64,000 nucleotides of DNA from Propionibacteriaceae bacterium AM104-82 (GTDB lineage: Bacteria; Actinomycetota; Actinomycetes; Propionibacteriales; Propionibacteriaceae), in the NCBI GenBank assembly GCA_027658995.1, contig JAQDQK010000011.1:518-64517 (forward strand). Reading direction: 5' to 3'. The translations under genes were made by a program, and so were the position numbers. Shown one piece after another: positions 52,342 to 60,991 of this stretch. The notes below the pieces were generated by a model, which was given only the letters and a program-made list of their open reading frames with translations, searched no databases and was not told the DNA's origin. Positions within the stretch are counted from its first letter, which is position 1; the number at the start of each line of letters is the position of its first letter.

Positions 52342-53859
52342 TCAGCCCTGGGGGCGCAGCAGCGGGTAGAGGATCGTCTCGCGGATCCCGACGCCCGTCA
52401 GCAGCATGATGAGCCGGTCGATGCCGAGCCCGAGGCCGCCCATCGGCGGGACCCCGAACTCGAGGGCCTCGATGAAGTCGGAGTCGAACTGCATCGCCTC
52501 GGGGTCGCCCGCGGCCGCCTGCAGCGACTGCGCGACAAGCACGTCGCGCTGCACGACCGGGTCGACCAGTTCGGTGAAGCCGGTGCCGCGCTCCATGCCG
52601 CCGATGATCAGGTCCCACGCCTCGACCTTGCCCGGCTGGGTGCGGTGCGGGCGGGCGAGCGGTTGGGCGATCGACGGGTAGTCGTAGACGAACGTCGGCT
52701 GGATCAGGTCCGGCTCGACGAGGTCCTCGAACAGCTTCATCACGAGCCGGTCGGCGCCTAGCTTCGGGTCGTACTCGAGTTCGTGCTCGGCGGCGATCGC
52801 CTTCAGCCGCTCGAGCGGAGTCTCGACGGTGATCTCCTCGCCGACCTTCTCCGAGAGGGCCGGGAACACCGACACCCACGCCCAGTCGCCATCCAGGTTG
52901 ATCTCGCCCTTCGGCGAGTCGACGACCCGGGAGCCGACCGCATCGGCGGAGGCGACGATGATGTCCTGGATGAGGCGGGCGACGCTTCCCTGGTCGCCCC
53001 ACGCCATGTATGCCTCGAGCATGGTGAACTCGGCCGAGTGGCTCGAGTCGATGCCCTCGTTGCGGAACACGCGGCCCATCTCGAAGACCCGGTCGGCGCC
53101 GCCGACCATGGTGCGCTTGAGGTGCAGTTCGAGCGCGATCCGCAGCGACATGTCGATGTCGAACGCGTTGATGTGGGTCTCGAAGGGGCGCGCTGCGGCG
53201 CCGCCGTGCACGAGTTGCAGGATCGGCGTCTCGACCTCGAGGAAGCCCTTGTCGTACAGGGAGTCACGGACCGCGCGGGTGATGGCCGAGCGCTTCCGCA
53301 GGATGTCGCGGGCCTCGTCGCGCACGATCAGGTCGACGTAGCGGCGACGCACCCGGGCCTCCTCGGAGAGGTCCTTGTGCATGACGGGCAGGGGTCGCAG
53401 CGACTTGGCCGCCATCTTCCACTCACTGGCCATCACCGACAGTTCGCCGCGCTTCGACGCGATGACGCGGCCCCGCACCCAGACGAAGTCGCCAAGGTCG
53501 ACGTCGGCCTTCCAGGCGGCGAGCGAGTCCTCGCCGACCTCTGCGAGCGACAGCATCACCTGGAGGCGCTCGCCGTTATCGTCGGGCGTGAAACCGTCCT
53601 GCAGCGTGGCGAAGGCCAGCTTGCCCGTGTTGCGGATGAACACGACGCGACCGCCCGCGGTCACCTCGTCCTGCGTCTCCTCGCCCGCCTCCAGGTGCCC
53701 CCAGCCGGCGCGGATCTCGCGCAGGGTGTGGGAGCGGGTCAGGTCGGCGGGATAGGCCTCGACGCCTGACGCCAGGAGGCGTTCGCGCTTCTCCTTGCGG
53801 ATCGCGGTCTGCTCGGAGTCGCTTGGCATCTGATTGGGCTCGTCGGTCACGCGCGACAT
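52342..53859 (-). CDS. lysS: Lysyl-tRNA synthetase, class II
   Basis: A 505-residue enzyme that charges tRNA-Lys. An N-terminal OB-fold anticodon domain (about 60-170) precedes the class II core: motif 1 near RSAITRAVRDSLYDKGFLEVETP, motif 2 FEMGRVFRNEGIDSSHSAEFTMLE-type (VFRNEGID, HSAEFTMLE) and motif 3 GLGLGIDRLIMLLTG. The C-terminal end is standard. Starts at ATG 53859. Monocistronic, with a divergent neighbour 45 bases upstream. Confidence 0.95.
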   Translation of the reverse strand: MSRVTDEPNQMPSDSEQTAIRKEKRERLLASGVEAYPADLTRSHTLREIRAGWGHLEAGEETQDEVTAGGRVVFIRNTGKLAFATLQDGFTPDDNGERLQVMLSLAEVGEDSLAAWKADVDLGDFVWVRGRVIASKRGELSVMASEWKMAAKSLRPLPVMHKDLSEEARVRRRYVDLIVRDEARDILRKRSAITRAVRDSLYDKGFLEVETPILQLVHGGAAARPFETHINAFDIDMSLRIALELHLKRTMVGGADRVFEMGRVFRNEGIDSSHSAEFTMLEAYMAWGDQGSVARLIQDIIVASADAVGSRVVDSPKGEINLDGDWAWVSVFPALSEKVGEEITVETPLERLKAIAAEHELEYDPKLGADRLVMKLFEDLVEPDLIQPTFVYDYPSIAQPLARPHRTQPGKVEAWDLIIGGMERGTGFTELVDPVVQRDVLVAQSLQAAAGDPEAMQFDSDFIEALEFGVPPMGGLGLGIDRLIMLLTGVGIRETILYPLLRPQG

Positions 53860-53904
53860 CCTACCCGGCGCCGCTCGGACCGCCGCCCCACTAGGCTGGC
53901 GCGC

Positions 53905-54669
53905 ATGACAACGCAGCCACAGGGGTCGGCGGAGCGGCCACGCCCACGGCCGCAGCCGCCCGTTCCGAGGCCGCCGGGCACGCTCGCGCGGCAGCGTTCC
54001 GCCCAGCCCTCCGGCCAGCCGGGCGGGCAGTCAGGCGGTCAGTCGACCCCGGCCAAGCCCGCGCCCCCCACGCAGCAGGCCCAGGTCGCCAAGCCCGGGC
54101 CACCCCCGCATCAGGCGCCCGCGGCGCAGCCGCGACCCGCGCCGCCCGGCACGGCTCAGCAGGGCACTCTTCAGCAGGGTGCCGGGCAGCAGGGCACGCC
54201 TCAGCAGGGGGCTGCTCAGCAGCCTCAGCAGGGTCCGGCGCAGCCCTCGCAAGGGACCCCCTCGCATCCGGGCCAGGCGCAGGGCAAGCCGGCCGCCCCG
54301 GCATCGCCTGCCCCCGAGCCGATCTCGCCTCAGCCGCAGCGCGACGTCGACCCGAGGCGGCCCGTGTTCGTGTCGTACCCGATCCCCGTCGCCACCACCG
54401 AGTTCCTGCCGGGACGCGAGGTGACGGGCGTCGTCGGCGTGGTGATCGGGATCGCGACCCGCCCGCGCGACATGGCGCACAACCCCGAGATGGCCTTCGT
54501 GAACACCGCTGCCCGCCAGGACGCCGTCGGCGCGATGGTGCAGCAGGCCCTCGAGGCGGGCGCCGACGCGGTCGTCGGGGTTCGCTTCGACGGCGGGAAG
54601 ATCAGCGAGACCGTCACGGAACTGACGGCCTACGGCACGGCCGTGACGCTGCGCGCCCAGCAGGCCTGA
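53905..54669 (+). CDS. YbjQ/UPF0145-like domain protein with long Pro/Gln-rich N-terminus
   Basis: A 254-residue protein. Residues 1-150 are low-complexity Pro, Gln, Gly and Ala (repeats of the type GAGQQGTPQQG). Residues about 155-254 match the YbjQ/DUF74 fold: TTEFLPGREVTGVVGVVIG, ALEAGADAVVGVRFD and TAYGTAVTL. YbjQ proteins form pentamers of unknown function and were once proposed to bind metals. The disordered extension is unusual for the family and resembles linkers of surface or scaffold proteins, but no signal peptide is present. Confidence 0.8.
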   Translation: MTTQPQGSAERPRPRPQPPVPRPPGTLARQRSAQPSGQPGGQSGGQSTPAKPAPPTQQAQVAKPGPPPHQAPAAQPRPAPPGTAQQGTLQQGAGQQGTPQQGAAQQPQQGPAQPSQGTPSHPGQAQGKPAAPASPAPEPISPQPQRDVDPRRPVFVSYPIPVATTEFLPGREVTGVVGVVIGIATRPRDMAHNPEMAFVNTAARQDAVGAMVQQALEAGADAVVGVRFDGGKISETVTELTAYGTAVTLRAQQA

Positions 54670-54676
54670 GCCCGAC

Positions 54677-55330
54677 TCAGGCAGGCGAGACGACGATGCC
54701 GCCGTCGGTGGCGACGAAGCGCAGGTCGGCGAGGGTGTCGACGCACCAGTCGGCCGCGAGGGCCTCGTCGTCGTAGCGGGTCCGCACCCCGATGGTGGCG
54801 CAGCCCGCGGCCTTCGCGCCCCGCACCCCCGCGGGCGCGTCCTCGAGCACGACGCAGCGGGCGGGGTCGACGCCCAGCATCTCGGCGGCGAGCAGGAACG
54901 AGTCCGGTGCGGGCTTGCCCTCTGCGACCATGTCTCGGGTCACCACGACGGCGGGCATCGGCAGGTCGGCCGCGCGCATCCGGGCCGCGATCAGGCGGTC
55001 GGTGCAACTGGTGGCGATGGCCTGCCTGTCGTGCGGGATCGCGGCGAGCGCTTCGACGGCTCCGGGGAGCGCCATGACGCCGTCGGTGTTGGTGCTCTCG
55101 AGTTCGTCGATCCGCAGGCCGCCGGCGCGGGCAAGCTCGGGCGGGAGCAGGATCTTCGCGACGGCCTCCGTCGGCATGCCGGTGTACTGCTCGGCCAACT
55201 TGTAGTCGACGCCGTACTCCGCGGCGAAGATCCGGTAGGCGTTCATCATCGACTCGTGCGAGTCGGCGAGGGTGCCGTCGAAATCGAAGATGACGGCGTC
55301 GAACGTGCCGAGCGGCTCGGGGAGGCTCAC
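54677..55330 (-). CDS. HAD-superfamily phosphatase, co-transcribed with crgA
   Basis: A 217-residue HAD-IA enzyme. Motif I is VIFDFDGTLADS with both aspartates, motif II is IATSCTDR, motif III GKPAPDSFLLAAEMLG and motif IV VLEDAPAGVRGAK. Similar to the gene at 6354-6998 and likewise related to sugar phosphatases and beta-phosphoglucomutase. GTG 55330 overlaps the crgA stop as GTGA and is preferred to the start nine codons upstream. Physiological substrate unknown. Confidence 0.85.
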   Translation of the reverse strand: MSLPEPLGTFDAVIFDFDGTLADSHESMMNAYRIFAAEYGVDYKLAEQYTGMPTEAVAKILLPPELARAGGLRIDELESTNTDGVMALPGAVEALAAIPHDRQAIATSCTDRLIAARMRAADLPMPAVVVTRDMVAEGKPAPDSFLLAAEMLGVDPARCVVLEDAPAGVRGAKAAGCATIGVRTRYDDEALAADWCVDTLADLRFVATDGGIVVSPA

Positions 55331-55611
55331 TTCCAGAGCGTCATGAAGGAGAAGCACGCGACGATCAGGCCGAGGCCGATCGCGATGTTCCAGTCGCCGA
55401 GGGCGCGCATGAACGGGATCGCCTGGCCGGCGAGGCTGTTGACGACCATCCAGGCGACGCCGAGTAGGCCGACGGGGATGAAGACGGCGGGCACCCAGTT
55501 GCGGTTGGCGGGCGCGAGGCGCTGGCGCTCGCTGCGCTGCTCTGCGAGCTCGGCCTTTTCCTTCGACCTCTTCTTGGTCTCGGCCTGCTTGCGCACCTTG
55601 GATTCGGGCAC
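55327..55611 (-). CDS. crgA: Cell division protein CrgA
   Basis: A 94-residue membrane protein found only in actinobacteria. A basic, lysine-rich cytoplasmic N-terminus (about 1-38) is followed by two membrane helices (about 42-61 and 72-91) with NRNWVPAVFIPVGLLGVAW and GDWNIAIGLGL. CrgA recruits septal peptidoglycan synthases and, in Streptomyces, inhibits FtsZ. GTG 55611 has GGAGG six bases upstream. Adjacent to the DUF881 gene and near the pknB cluster, as in Mycobacterium. Confidence 0.92.
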   Translation of the reverse strand: MPESKVRKQAETKKRSKEKAELAEQRSERQRLAPANRNWVPAVFIPVGLLGVAWMVVNSLAGQAIPFMRALGDWNIAIGLGLIVACFSFMTLWK

Positions 55612-55718
55612 TGGTGCCTCCTCAACGATTCTTCGGACCCGGCATAGCCTAATTGAGCCGCGCCCGTTTACACATTCTGGGGCCGCTCAGCCGCTCAAGG
55701 CCCAGCTAGGCTGGGGGA

Positions 55719-56495
55719 ATGAACGGGTGGGAGTGGCTGAAGGGACGCATCCCACGCGTGCGCGCCAACATCTCCCGGAACCAGGAGCGCCGCCGCTCGC
55801 CCAAGGGCCGCGTGGCAACGGTGCTCGTCTGCGTCCTGGCCGGGCTCATGATGACCGTCGCAGGTCTCGCGGCGCGCGGCACCGACCTGCGCAGCGACCG
55901 CGGCGCCGACCTGCGCGACCTGATCGTCACGCAGGCCGACAGGAACGAGGAACTGCGCGGCCAGGCCTCCGAGTTGAGCGGCGAGGTCGAGTCGCTCTCG
56001 GCGGCCCAGCCGGGCAGCAGCGGACTGTCGCAGGAGGTGCGCGTCGCGGAACTCGAGGCGAGCATGCTGCCCGTCACGGGGCCGGGGCTGCGGGTCACGC
56101 TGATGGACGCACCCAACGACGTGAAGCCGGCGGGCGTCGACGACGACGCGTTAGTGGTGCACCAGCAGGACATCCAGGCCGTCGTCAACGCGCTGTGGGC
56201 GGGCGGCGCGGAGGCCATGACCATCCAGGGCGAGCGGGTCATCTCGACCACCGGCATCAAGTGTGTCGGCAACACCGTCGTGCTGCACGGCATCCCGTAC
56301 GCGCCGCCCTATGTGATCGAGGCGATCGGCGACCCCGACGCTCTGCAGCGGGGCCTCGACGACTCGCACGCCATCGAGATCTACCGCCAGTACGTCGCCG
56401 CCTACGGCCTCGGCTACTCGGTCGACCGGGTCGGCACCCTCGACCTGCCCGCCTACGACGGCACCGTCGGCCTGCGCTTCGCCCGCCAGGGCTGA
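55719..56495 (+). CDS. DUF881-family membrane protein
   Basis: A 258-residue protein with a basic N-terminus, one membrane helix (about 32-52), a coiled-coil stretch (QADRNEELRGQASELSGEVE) and a DUF881 domain: VTGPGLRVTLMDAP, DIQAVVNALWAGGAEAMTI and VVLHGIPYAPPYVIEAIGD. The mycobacterial equivalent is Rv0012, beside crgA. The function is unknown; the coiled coil and location suggest a role with the division machinery. Divergent from crgA with about 107 bases between starts. Confidence 0.88.
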   Translation: MNGWEWLKGRIPRVRANISRNQERRRSPKGRVATVLVCVLAGLMMTVAGLAARGTDLRSDRGADLRDLIVTQADRNEELRGQASELSGEVESLSAAQPGSSGLSQEVRVAELEASMLPVTGPGLRVTLMDAPNDVKPAGVDDDALVVHQQDIQAVVNALWAGGAEAMTIQGERVISTTGIKCVGNTVVLHGIPYAPPYVIEAIGDPDALQRGLDDSHAIEIYRQYVAAYGLGYSVDRVGTLDLPAYDGTVGLRFARQG

Positions 56496-56598
56496 CGGAA
56501 TCTTCCGGGGCTGGTGTTCCGGAACGCCGCGATCGCGTTCATCCGGCAGGCGGAACGGGTCGGCCTCCTCCGGCCCAGCTGTGCGGCGGGGTCTGTCG

Positions 56599-56678
56599 TT
56601 GAGCAGTAGTCGGTGTTCGTTGTCGGCTCGGCCGCGTTTGCACGTTCGAATCGCGAGCGAGTCCCGGTTGCTGCTCAA
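56599..56678. repeat. 80-bp palindromic element, copy 1
   Basis: An 80-bp element bounded by TTGAGCA and TGCTCAA, with CGTTCGAA near its centre. It aligns with the reverse complement of copy 2 (57460-57539) at about 50 of 80 positions by hand count, and both copies are exactly 80 bp. Copy 1 is more decayed as a palindrome. It lies downstream of both the DUF881 gene and trpG/pabA. Confidence 0.7.
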
Positions 56679-56732
56679 GCTAAGGCGCGGGGTGCGCCTC
56701 CGAGAGGCCCGGGTGCCGCGGAGTCTGCAGCC

Positions 56733-57371
56733 TCAGGTGAGCTTGGTCGCGACCAGCGGAGACATCCCGACGGCGCGCGCCGGGGCCTCGGCGTCGCCGC
56801 ACTCGGCGAGCCAGTTGGCGAGCATCTGGTAGCCGCCCTCGGTCAGCACCGACTCGGGGTGAAACTGCACCGCCTCGACGGCGAACTCGCGGTGTCGCAC
56901 GGCCATGATGACGCCGGAGTCGGTGCGCGCGGTCACCTCAAGTACCTCGGGCACGGTCTCCTCGACGATGGCAAGGGAGTGGTAGCGCGTCGTCGTCACC
57001 GGTGAGGGAAGCCCCGCGAAGACGCCCGCGCCCTCGTGGAACACGGGGGACGTCTTGCCGTGCAGCAGTTCGGGGGCCCGGTCGACGACGCCGCCGTAGG
57101 CGACGGCCATCGCCTGGAGTCCGAGGCACACGCCGAACAGCGGCACGACGCCGCCGAGCGTCTTCACCACGTCGATGCAGACGCCTGCCTCCTCGGGCGT
57201 GCCGGGTCCGGGCGACAGCAGCACGCCGTCGAAGCCCCGATACCAGCCGTCCGTGCCGAACCGCTCGTCGTCGTTGCGCCACACGTCGACCTCCGCGCCC
57301 AACTGGGCGAGGTAGGACACGATGTTGTAGACGAACGAGTCGTAGTTGTCGACGACGAGGATGCGGGCCAC
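56733..57371 (-). CDS. trpG: Anthranilate / aminodeoxychorismate synthase glutamine amidotransferase subunit
   Basis: A 212-residue class I glutamine amidotransferase that supplies ammonia to chorismate-using synthases for tryptophan or p-aminobenzoate (trpG or pabA; sequence alone does not decide). The catalytic triad is Cys82 (FGVCLGLQAM), His171 and Glu173 (VQFHPES), with the oxyanion region LSPGPGTPEEAG at 53-64. GTG 57371 is the start. In mycobacteria the same gene (Rv0013) lies between the DUF881 gene and pknB, as here. It is bracketed by two copies of an 80-bp palindromic element. Confidence 0.92.
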   Translation of the reverse strand: MARILVVDNYDSFVYNIVSYLAQLGAEVDVWRNDDERFGTDGWYRGFDGVLLSPGPGTPEEAGVCIDVVKTLGGVVPLFGVCLGLQAMAVAYGGVVDRAPELLHGKTSPVFHEGAGVFAGLPSPVTTTRYHSLAIVEETVPEVLEVTARTDSGVIMAVRHREFAVEAVQFHPESVLTEGGYQMLANWLAECGDAEAPARAVGMSPLVATKLT

Positions 57372-57459
57372 GCCGCAATTCTGCCACCCTTGCGCGCCCC
57401 GAACCGGGGCGCGACCGCGCGCGAGACGGGGCGGGGAGGTGCGTGGGTTGGCCCGTCAC

Positions 57460-57539
57460 TTGAGCATGTTTGGTGTCTCGTTGCCGGTTCGAACGTTCAA
57501 ACGTGCCGAAATCCGCAACGAGTTACCAAACATGCTCAA
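57460..57539. repeat. 80-bp palindromic element, copy 2
   Basis: An 80-bp near-perfect palindrome: the outer arms TTGAGCATGTTTGGT and ACCAAACATGCTCAA match exactly, followed inward by CTCGTTGC / GCAACGAG, with GAACGTTC at the core. It lies between the trpG/pabA start and the pknB terminator. It can form a long hairpin in RNA or a cruciform in DNA. Confidence 0.8.
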
Positions 57540-57584
57540 CGCAGGAGGCCGACCCCAGCACGCCGGGCGACCCGAGGGACGGCG

Positions 57585-57614
57585 AACGGGCCACCCTCGA
57601 GAGGATGGCCCGTT
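57585..57614 (-). terminator. Hairpin terminator of the pknB operon
   Basis: AACGGGCCACCCT (57585-57597) and AGGATGGCCCGTT (57602-57614) pair over 13 positions with one mismatch and loop CGAG, 16 bases beyond the pknB stop. Confidence 0.8.
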
Positions 57615-57630
57615 CGATCGGGGTGAACCC

Positions 57631-59496
57631 TTAGCCCTCAGGAGACGGGCTGGGCGACACGGGTGCGGTGGTCGGCGGGGCCTTCGCCACCTTGACGGTG
57701 ATGGCCTCGCTGCGCGGCGCCGCCTTGCCCGCCTCGACGCCCTGCTCCAGGACCTGGCCTGCGGGGACGGTGCCGTCCTCGACCTCCTCCTTGGTGAGCG
57801 TGAAGCCCTTGCCCCGCGCGCGCTCCTCGGCGGCGTCGAAGCTGATGCCGGTCAACTCCGGCACGATCGAGTTGCCCGTCGCGATGGTCAGGGTGATCTC
57901 GGTGTCGGCCTCGGCGCTCTGGCCGACGTCGGGGTTGACCTCGATGACGGAGCCGGGGACCGCCTCGAGCTGCTCGTTCTTCGGGTCGGCGTCGACGGTC
58001 TTGACGTTGGTGAAGCCGAGGGCGTCCAGCGTGGTCTTGGCCTGCTCGATCGTCATGCCGCGCACGTTCGGGATGGTCGACTGCGCGGGGCCGGTCGAGA
58101 CGGTCAGCACGACCTCGGTGCCCTCCGGGACGGAACCGGTGCTCGGGTTCTGGTCGATCACCTGGTCCTCGGTGCCCGCCTCACCCGGCGCCTCGCTGAT
58201 CTTGTACTTCAGCTTCAACCGGGTCAGTTCCGCGACCGCGTCCGCCTTGTCCATGCCCTTCAGGTCGGGGACCTGCACCATCGGCGTCGGCGTTGCCGTC
58301 GGCGACGGGGGCGGGGACGGGGAGGGTGACGGGCTGCTCGTCACGATCGTCGGCGTCGGGGTGGGCGAGGCCGTCGGGCCGCCACCGCCGTTGAGCAGCA
58401 GGAAGATGCCGACGATGATGCCGATGAGCACGAGCCCGGCGATGATCAGCAGCGCGATGAGCCCCTTGCGGCTCTTCGGCTCATCCTCGAGGTCCTCGGG
58501 GGCGATCTCCTCGGGCGGGCTCGGCGGGCCGACCGGTGGCGTCGGCGCGACGACGGCCGGTGCGACCCCGCGTCGCGCGGTCGTGGTCATCGGGTCGCTG
58601 GGGATCACGCGGGTCGGCTGGTCGGCCGGGTTCATGGCGAGCACCGGCTCGCCAGCGATGCAGCGGTTGATGTCGTCGCGCATCTCGCCCGCGTCGGAGT
58701 AGCGGTCCCGCGGGTCCTTCTCCAACGACTTGAGCACGATCGCATCCATCGCCGGGGTGATCTCCGGGTCGAGTTGCGACGGCGGCACGGGCATCTCGCG
58801 GACGTGCTGGTACGCGACCGACACGGGCGAGTCGCCCTTGAACAGCGGCTGCGACGTGAGCAGTTCGTAGAGCAGGCAGCCGACCGAGTAGATGTCGGAG
58901 CGGTTGTCGACCTTCTCGCCGCGCGCCTGCTCGGGAGACAGGTACTGCGCGGTGCCGATCACGGCTGCGGTCTGGGTCATCGTCGCCGACGTGTCAGCGA
59001 CGGCCCGCGCGATGCCGAAGTCCATCACCTTGACGGTGCCGTTGGGGGTCAGCATCACGTTGGCGGGCTTGATGTCGCGGTGCACGATGCCCGCGCGGTG
59101 CGCGTAGGCCAGCGCGTCGAGCACGCCAGCGGTGAACTCGAGGGCGCGCTCGGGGACGATCTTGCGACCGTCGCGCAGCACCTCCCGCAGCGTGACGCCC
59201 TCGACCAGTTCCATCACGATGTAGGGCACCGACACATCCGAGACGGTGTCGCGCTCCTCGCCGGTGTCGTAGACGGCGACGATGTTGGGGTGGTTCAGCC
59301 CAGCGGCCGACTGCGCCTCCCGACGGAACCGGGCCTGGAAGGTGGGGTCGCTCGCCAGGTCGACGCGCAGGCGCTTGACCGCGACGTCGCGCTCAAGACG
59401 GATGTCACGGGCGCGCCAGACCTCGGCCATGCCGCCTCGCCCGATGATCTCATCAAGCTGATAGCGGCCGCCGAGCAAGGCTCCTCGCTCTGTCAT
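57631..59496 (-). CDS. pknB: Serine/threonine protein kinase with PASTA domains
   Basis: A 621-residue transmembrane kinase that couples wall precursors to growth and division control. Kinase domain 11-280: glycine loop GRGGMAEVW (19-27), Lys41, catalytic Asp141 in HRDIKPANV, DFG 159-161, activation-loop Thr172 and Thr174 before GTAQYLSPEQ, closely like mycobacterial PknB. A Pro-rich juxtamembrane region and one membrane helix (345-368) lead to three extracellular PASTA domains (about 407-474, 475-545, 546-610). PknB usually has four PASTA repeats in mycobacteria. ATG 59496 has AAAGGA upstream. Last gene of the operon. Confidence 0.95.
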   Translation of the reverse strand: MTERGALLGGRYQLDEIIGRGGMAEVWRARDIRLERDVAVKRLRVDLASDPTFQARFRREAQSAAGLNHPNIVAVYDTGEERDTVSDVSVPYIVMELVEGVTLREVLRDGRKIVPERALEFTAGVLDALAYAHRAGIVHRDIKPANVMLTPNGTVKVMDFGIARAVADTSATMTQTAAVIGTAQYLSPEQARGEKVDNRSDIYSVGCLLYELLTSQPLFKGDSPVSVAYQHVREMPVPPSQLDPEITPAMDAIVLKSLEKDPRDRYSDAGEMRDDINRCIAGEPVLAMNPADQPTRVIPSDPMTTTARRGVAPAVVAPTPPVGPPSPPEEIAPEDLEDEPKSRKGLIALLIIAGLVLIGIIVGIFLLLNGGGGPTASPTPTPTIVTSSPSPSPSPPPSPTATPTPMVQVPDLKGMDKADAVAELTRLKLKYKISEAPGEAGTEDQVIDQNPSTGSVPEGTEVVLTVSTGPAQSTIPNVRGMTIEQAKTTLDALGFTNVKTVDADPKNEQLEAVPGSVIEVNPDVGQSAEADTEITLTIATGNSIVPELTGISFDAAEERARGKGFTLTKEEVEDGTVPAGQVLEQGVEAGKAAPRSEAITVKVAKAPPTTAPVSPSPSPEG

Positions 59497-59563
59497 CGCT
59501 GCCGGTCCTTTCGGTTTGTCGGGCACCATCTTGCCCAATCGAGATGAGAGGAATCTGAGAAGT

Positions 59564-60991
59564 TCATCGAAGCGCCTCCACGACTGCTCGGAAGATGGGT
59601 GCGGCGAGCTTGCCGCCGGAGATGTCATCGCGGGCCACGTCGGCGTCCTCGACGAAGGCCACCACCGCGACGGACGGGTCCTCGGCGTAGCCGACGAACC
59701 AGGCGTACGGGGGGCGGTCGGGCGCTGTCTGCGCGGTGCCGGTCTTGCCGCCGATCGTCAGGCCGGAGATCTGCGCCGGCGAGCCGGTGCCGTCCTCGAC
59801 GACCGTGACCATCATCTGCTGCAGCAGCTTCGCGCTTGAGGCCGAGATCGGCTGGCCCTGCCGCTGCGGGGTCGTGGAGCTGAGCACCGTGAGGTCCCGG
59901 TTGGTGACGGAGCTGACCAGGTAGGGCTTCATCATCACGCCGTCGTTGGCGATCGCCGCCGCGACCTGCACGATCTGCAGGGGAGAGGCGGCGACGTCGT
60001 ACTGGCCGATCGCGGTGAGCGCGGTCTGCGCCTCGTCTAGCTCGCCGGGGAAGCGCGACTTGGCGGCCGCCACGTCGATGGTGGGGTCCTGGTTGAAGCC
60101 GAACGCCTCTGCCTGCTTGCGCAGCTTGTCCCCGCCGAGGTCGAGGCCCAGGTTGCCGAAGGCGGTGTTGCAGGACGTCTTCAGCGCCTGCTCGATCGTG
60201 ATCCGCTCGCCGCCGCAGTTGGTCGAATTGCCCATCGAGCGCGTCGAGTTGGGCAGCCGCAGCGAGTCGGGGGCGTCGACCATGGTGTCTGGCACCATGC
60301 CGTCCTCGAGCGCGGCGGCGGCGGTGACCAGCTTGAAGGTCGACCCGGGCGGGTACACCTCGCGGGTGGCGCGCCCCTTCAACGGCTCGTCGTCGGCGTT
60401 GAGCAGTTCGTTCCAGGCGGTCTGCGCCTCGCTCAGGTCGACCGTCGCGAGCCGGTTCGGGTCGTAGGTCGGCGTCGAGACGAGCGCCAGGATCTCGCCG
60501 GTGGTGTAGTCCATCGCGACGACCGCGCCGCGCTTGTCGCCGAGCGCCTTGACGGCGGCCGCCTGGGCGTCGGCGTTCAGCGTGGTCTGGATGTTGGCGC
60601 CCGAGGACTGCCTTCCGGTCAGCAGGTCGACGACGCGGCCGATGGACTGCTCGGACGAGGTGCCTGCGAGTTCCTGGTTGAAGGAGGCCTCCAGCCCGGA
60701 GCGGGCGTAGTTGTAGGAGTACCAGCCCGTCACCGAGCTCCACAGCTCGGGCTTGGGGTAGGTGCGCACGTAGGGGAAGCGGCCGGTGCGCGGCACCGAC
60801 TCGGCGATCGCCTCGTTGCCGACCAGGATCGCGCCCCGGTTGCGGGAGAACTCTGCGTCGCGGACGCGGCGGTTGCGGCTGTCGTCGTTGAGCGACTCGG
60901 TGCGCGCGACCGAGATCCACGTCATGTTGACGAGCAGCGCCGCCAGCAGCAGCGACACGAAGATCGTCACCTTGCGGATGGGTCCGTTCAT
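59564..60991 (-). CDS. pbpA: Class B penicillin-binding protein (PbpA)
   Basis: A 475-residue transpeptidase anchored by one N-terminal helix (about 7-26). The active-site motifs are SxxK at Ser217-Lys220 (PPGSTFKL), SxN at Ser273-Asn275 (TSCNTA) and KTG in IGGKTGTAQ. It works with the glycosyltransferase RodA encoded upstream; the start overlaps the rodA stop as ATGA. PbpA of mycobacteria functions in septation and is regulated through PknB. It ends 67 bases before pknB. Confidence 0.93.
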   Translation of the reverse strand: MNGPIRKVTIFVSLLLAALLVNMTWISVARTESLNDDSRNRRVRDAEFSRNRGAILVGNEAIAESVPRTGRFPYVRTYPKPELWSSVTGWYSYNYARSGLEASFNQELAGTSSEQSIGRVVDLLTGRQSSGANIQTTLNADAQAAAVKALGDKRGAVVAMDYTTGEILALVSTPTYDPNRLATVDLSEAQTAWNELLNADDEPLKGRATREVYPPGSTFKLVTAAAALEDGMVPDTMVDAPDSLRLPNSTRSMGNSTNCGGERITIEQALKTSCNTAFGNLGLDLGGDKLRKQAEAFGFNQDPTIDVAAAKSRFPGELDEAQTALTAIGQYDVAASPLQIVQVAAAIANDGVMMKPYLVSSVTNRDLTVLSSTTPQRQGQPISASSAKLLQQMMVTVVEDGTGSPAQISGLTIGGKTGTAQTAPDRPPYAWFVGYAEDPSVAVVAFVEDADVARDDISGGKLAAPIFRAVVEALR

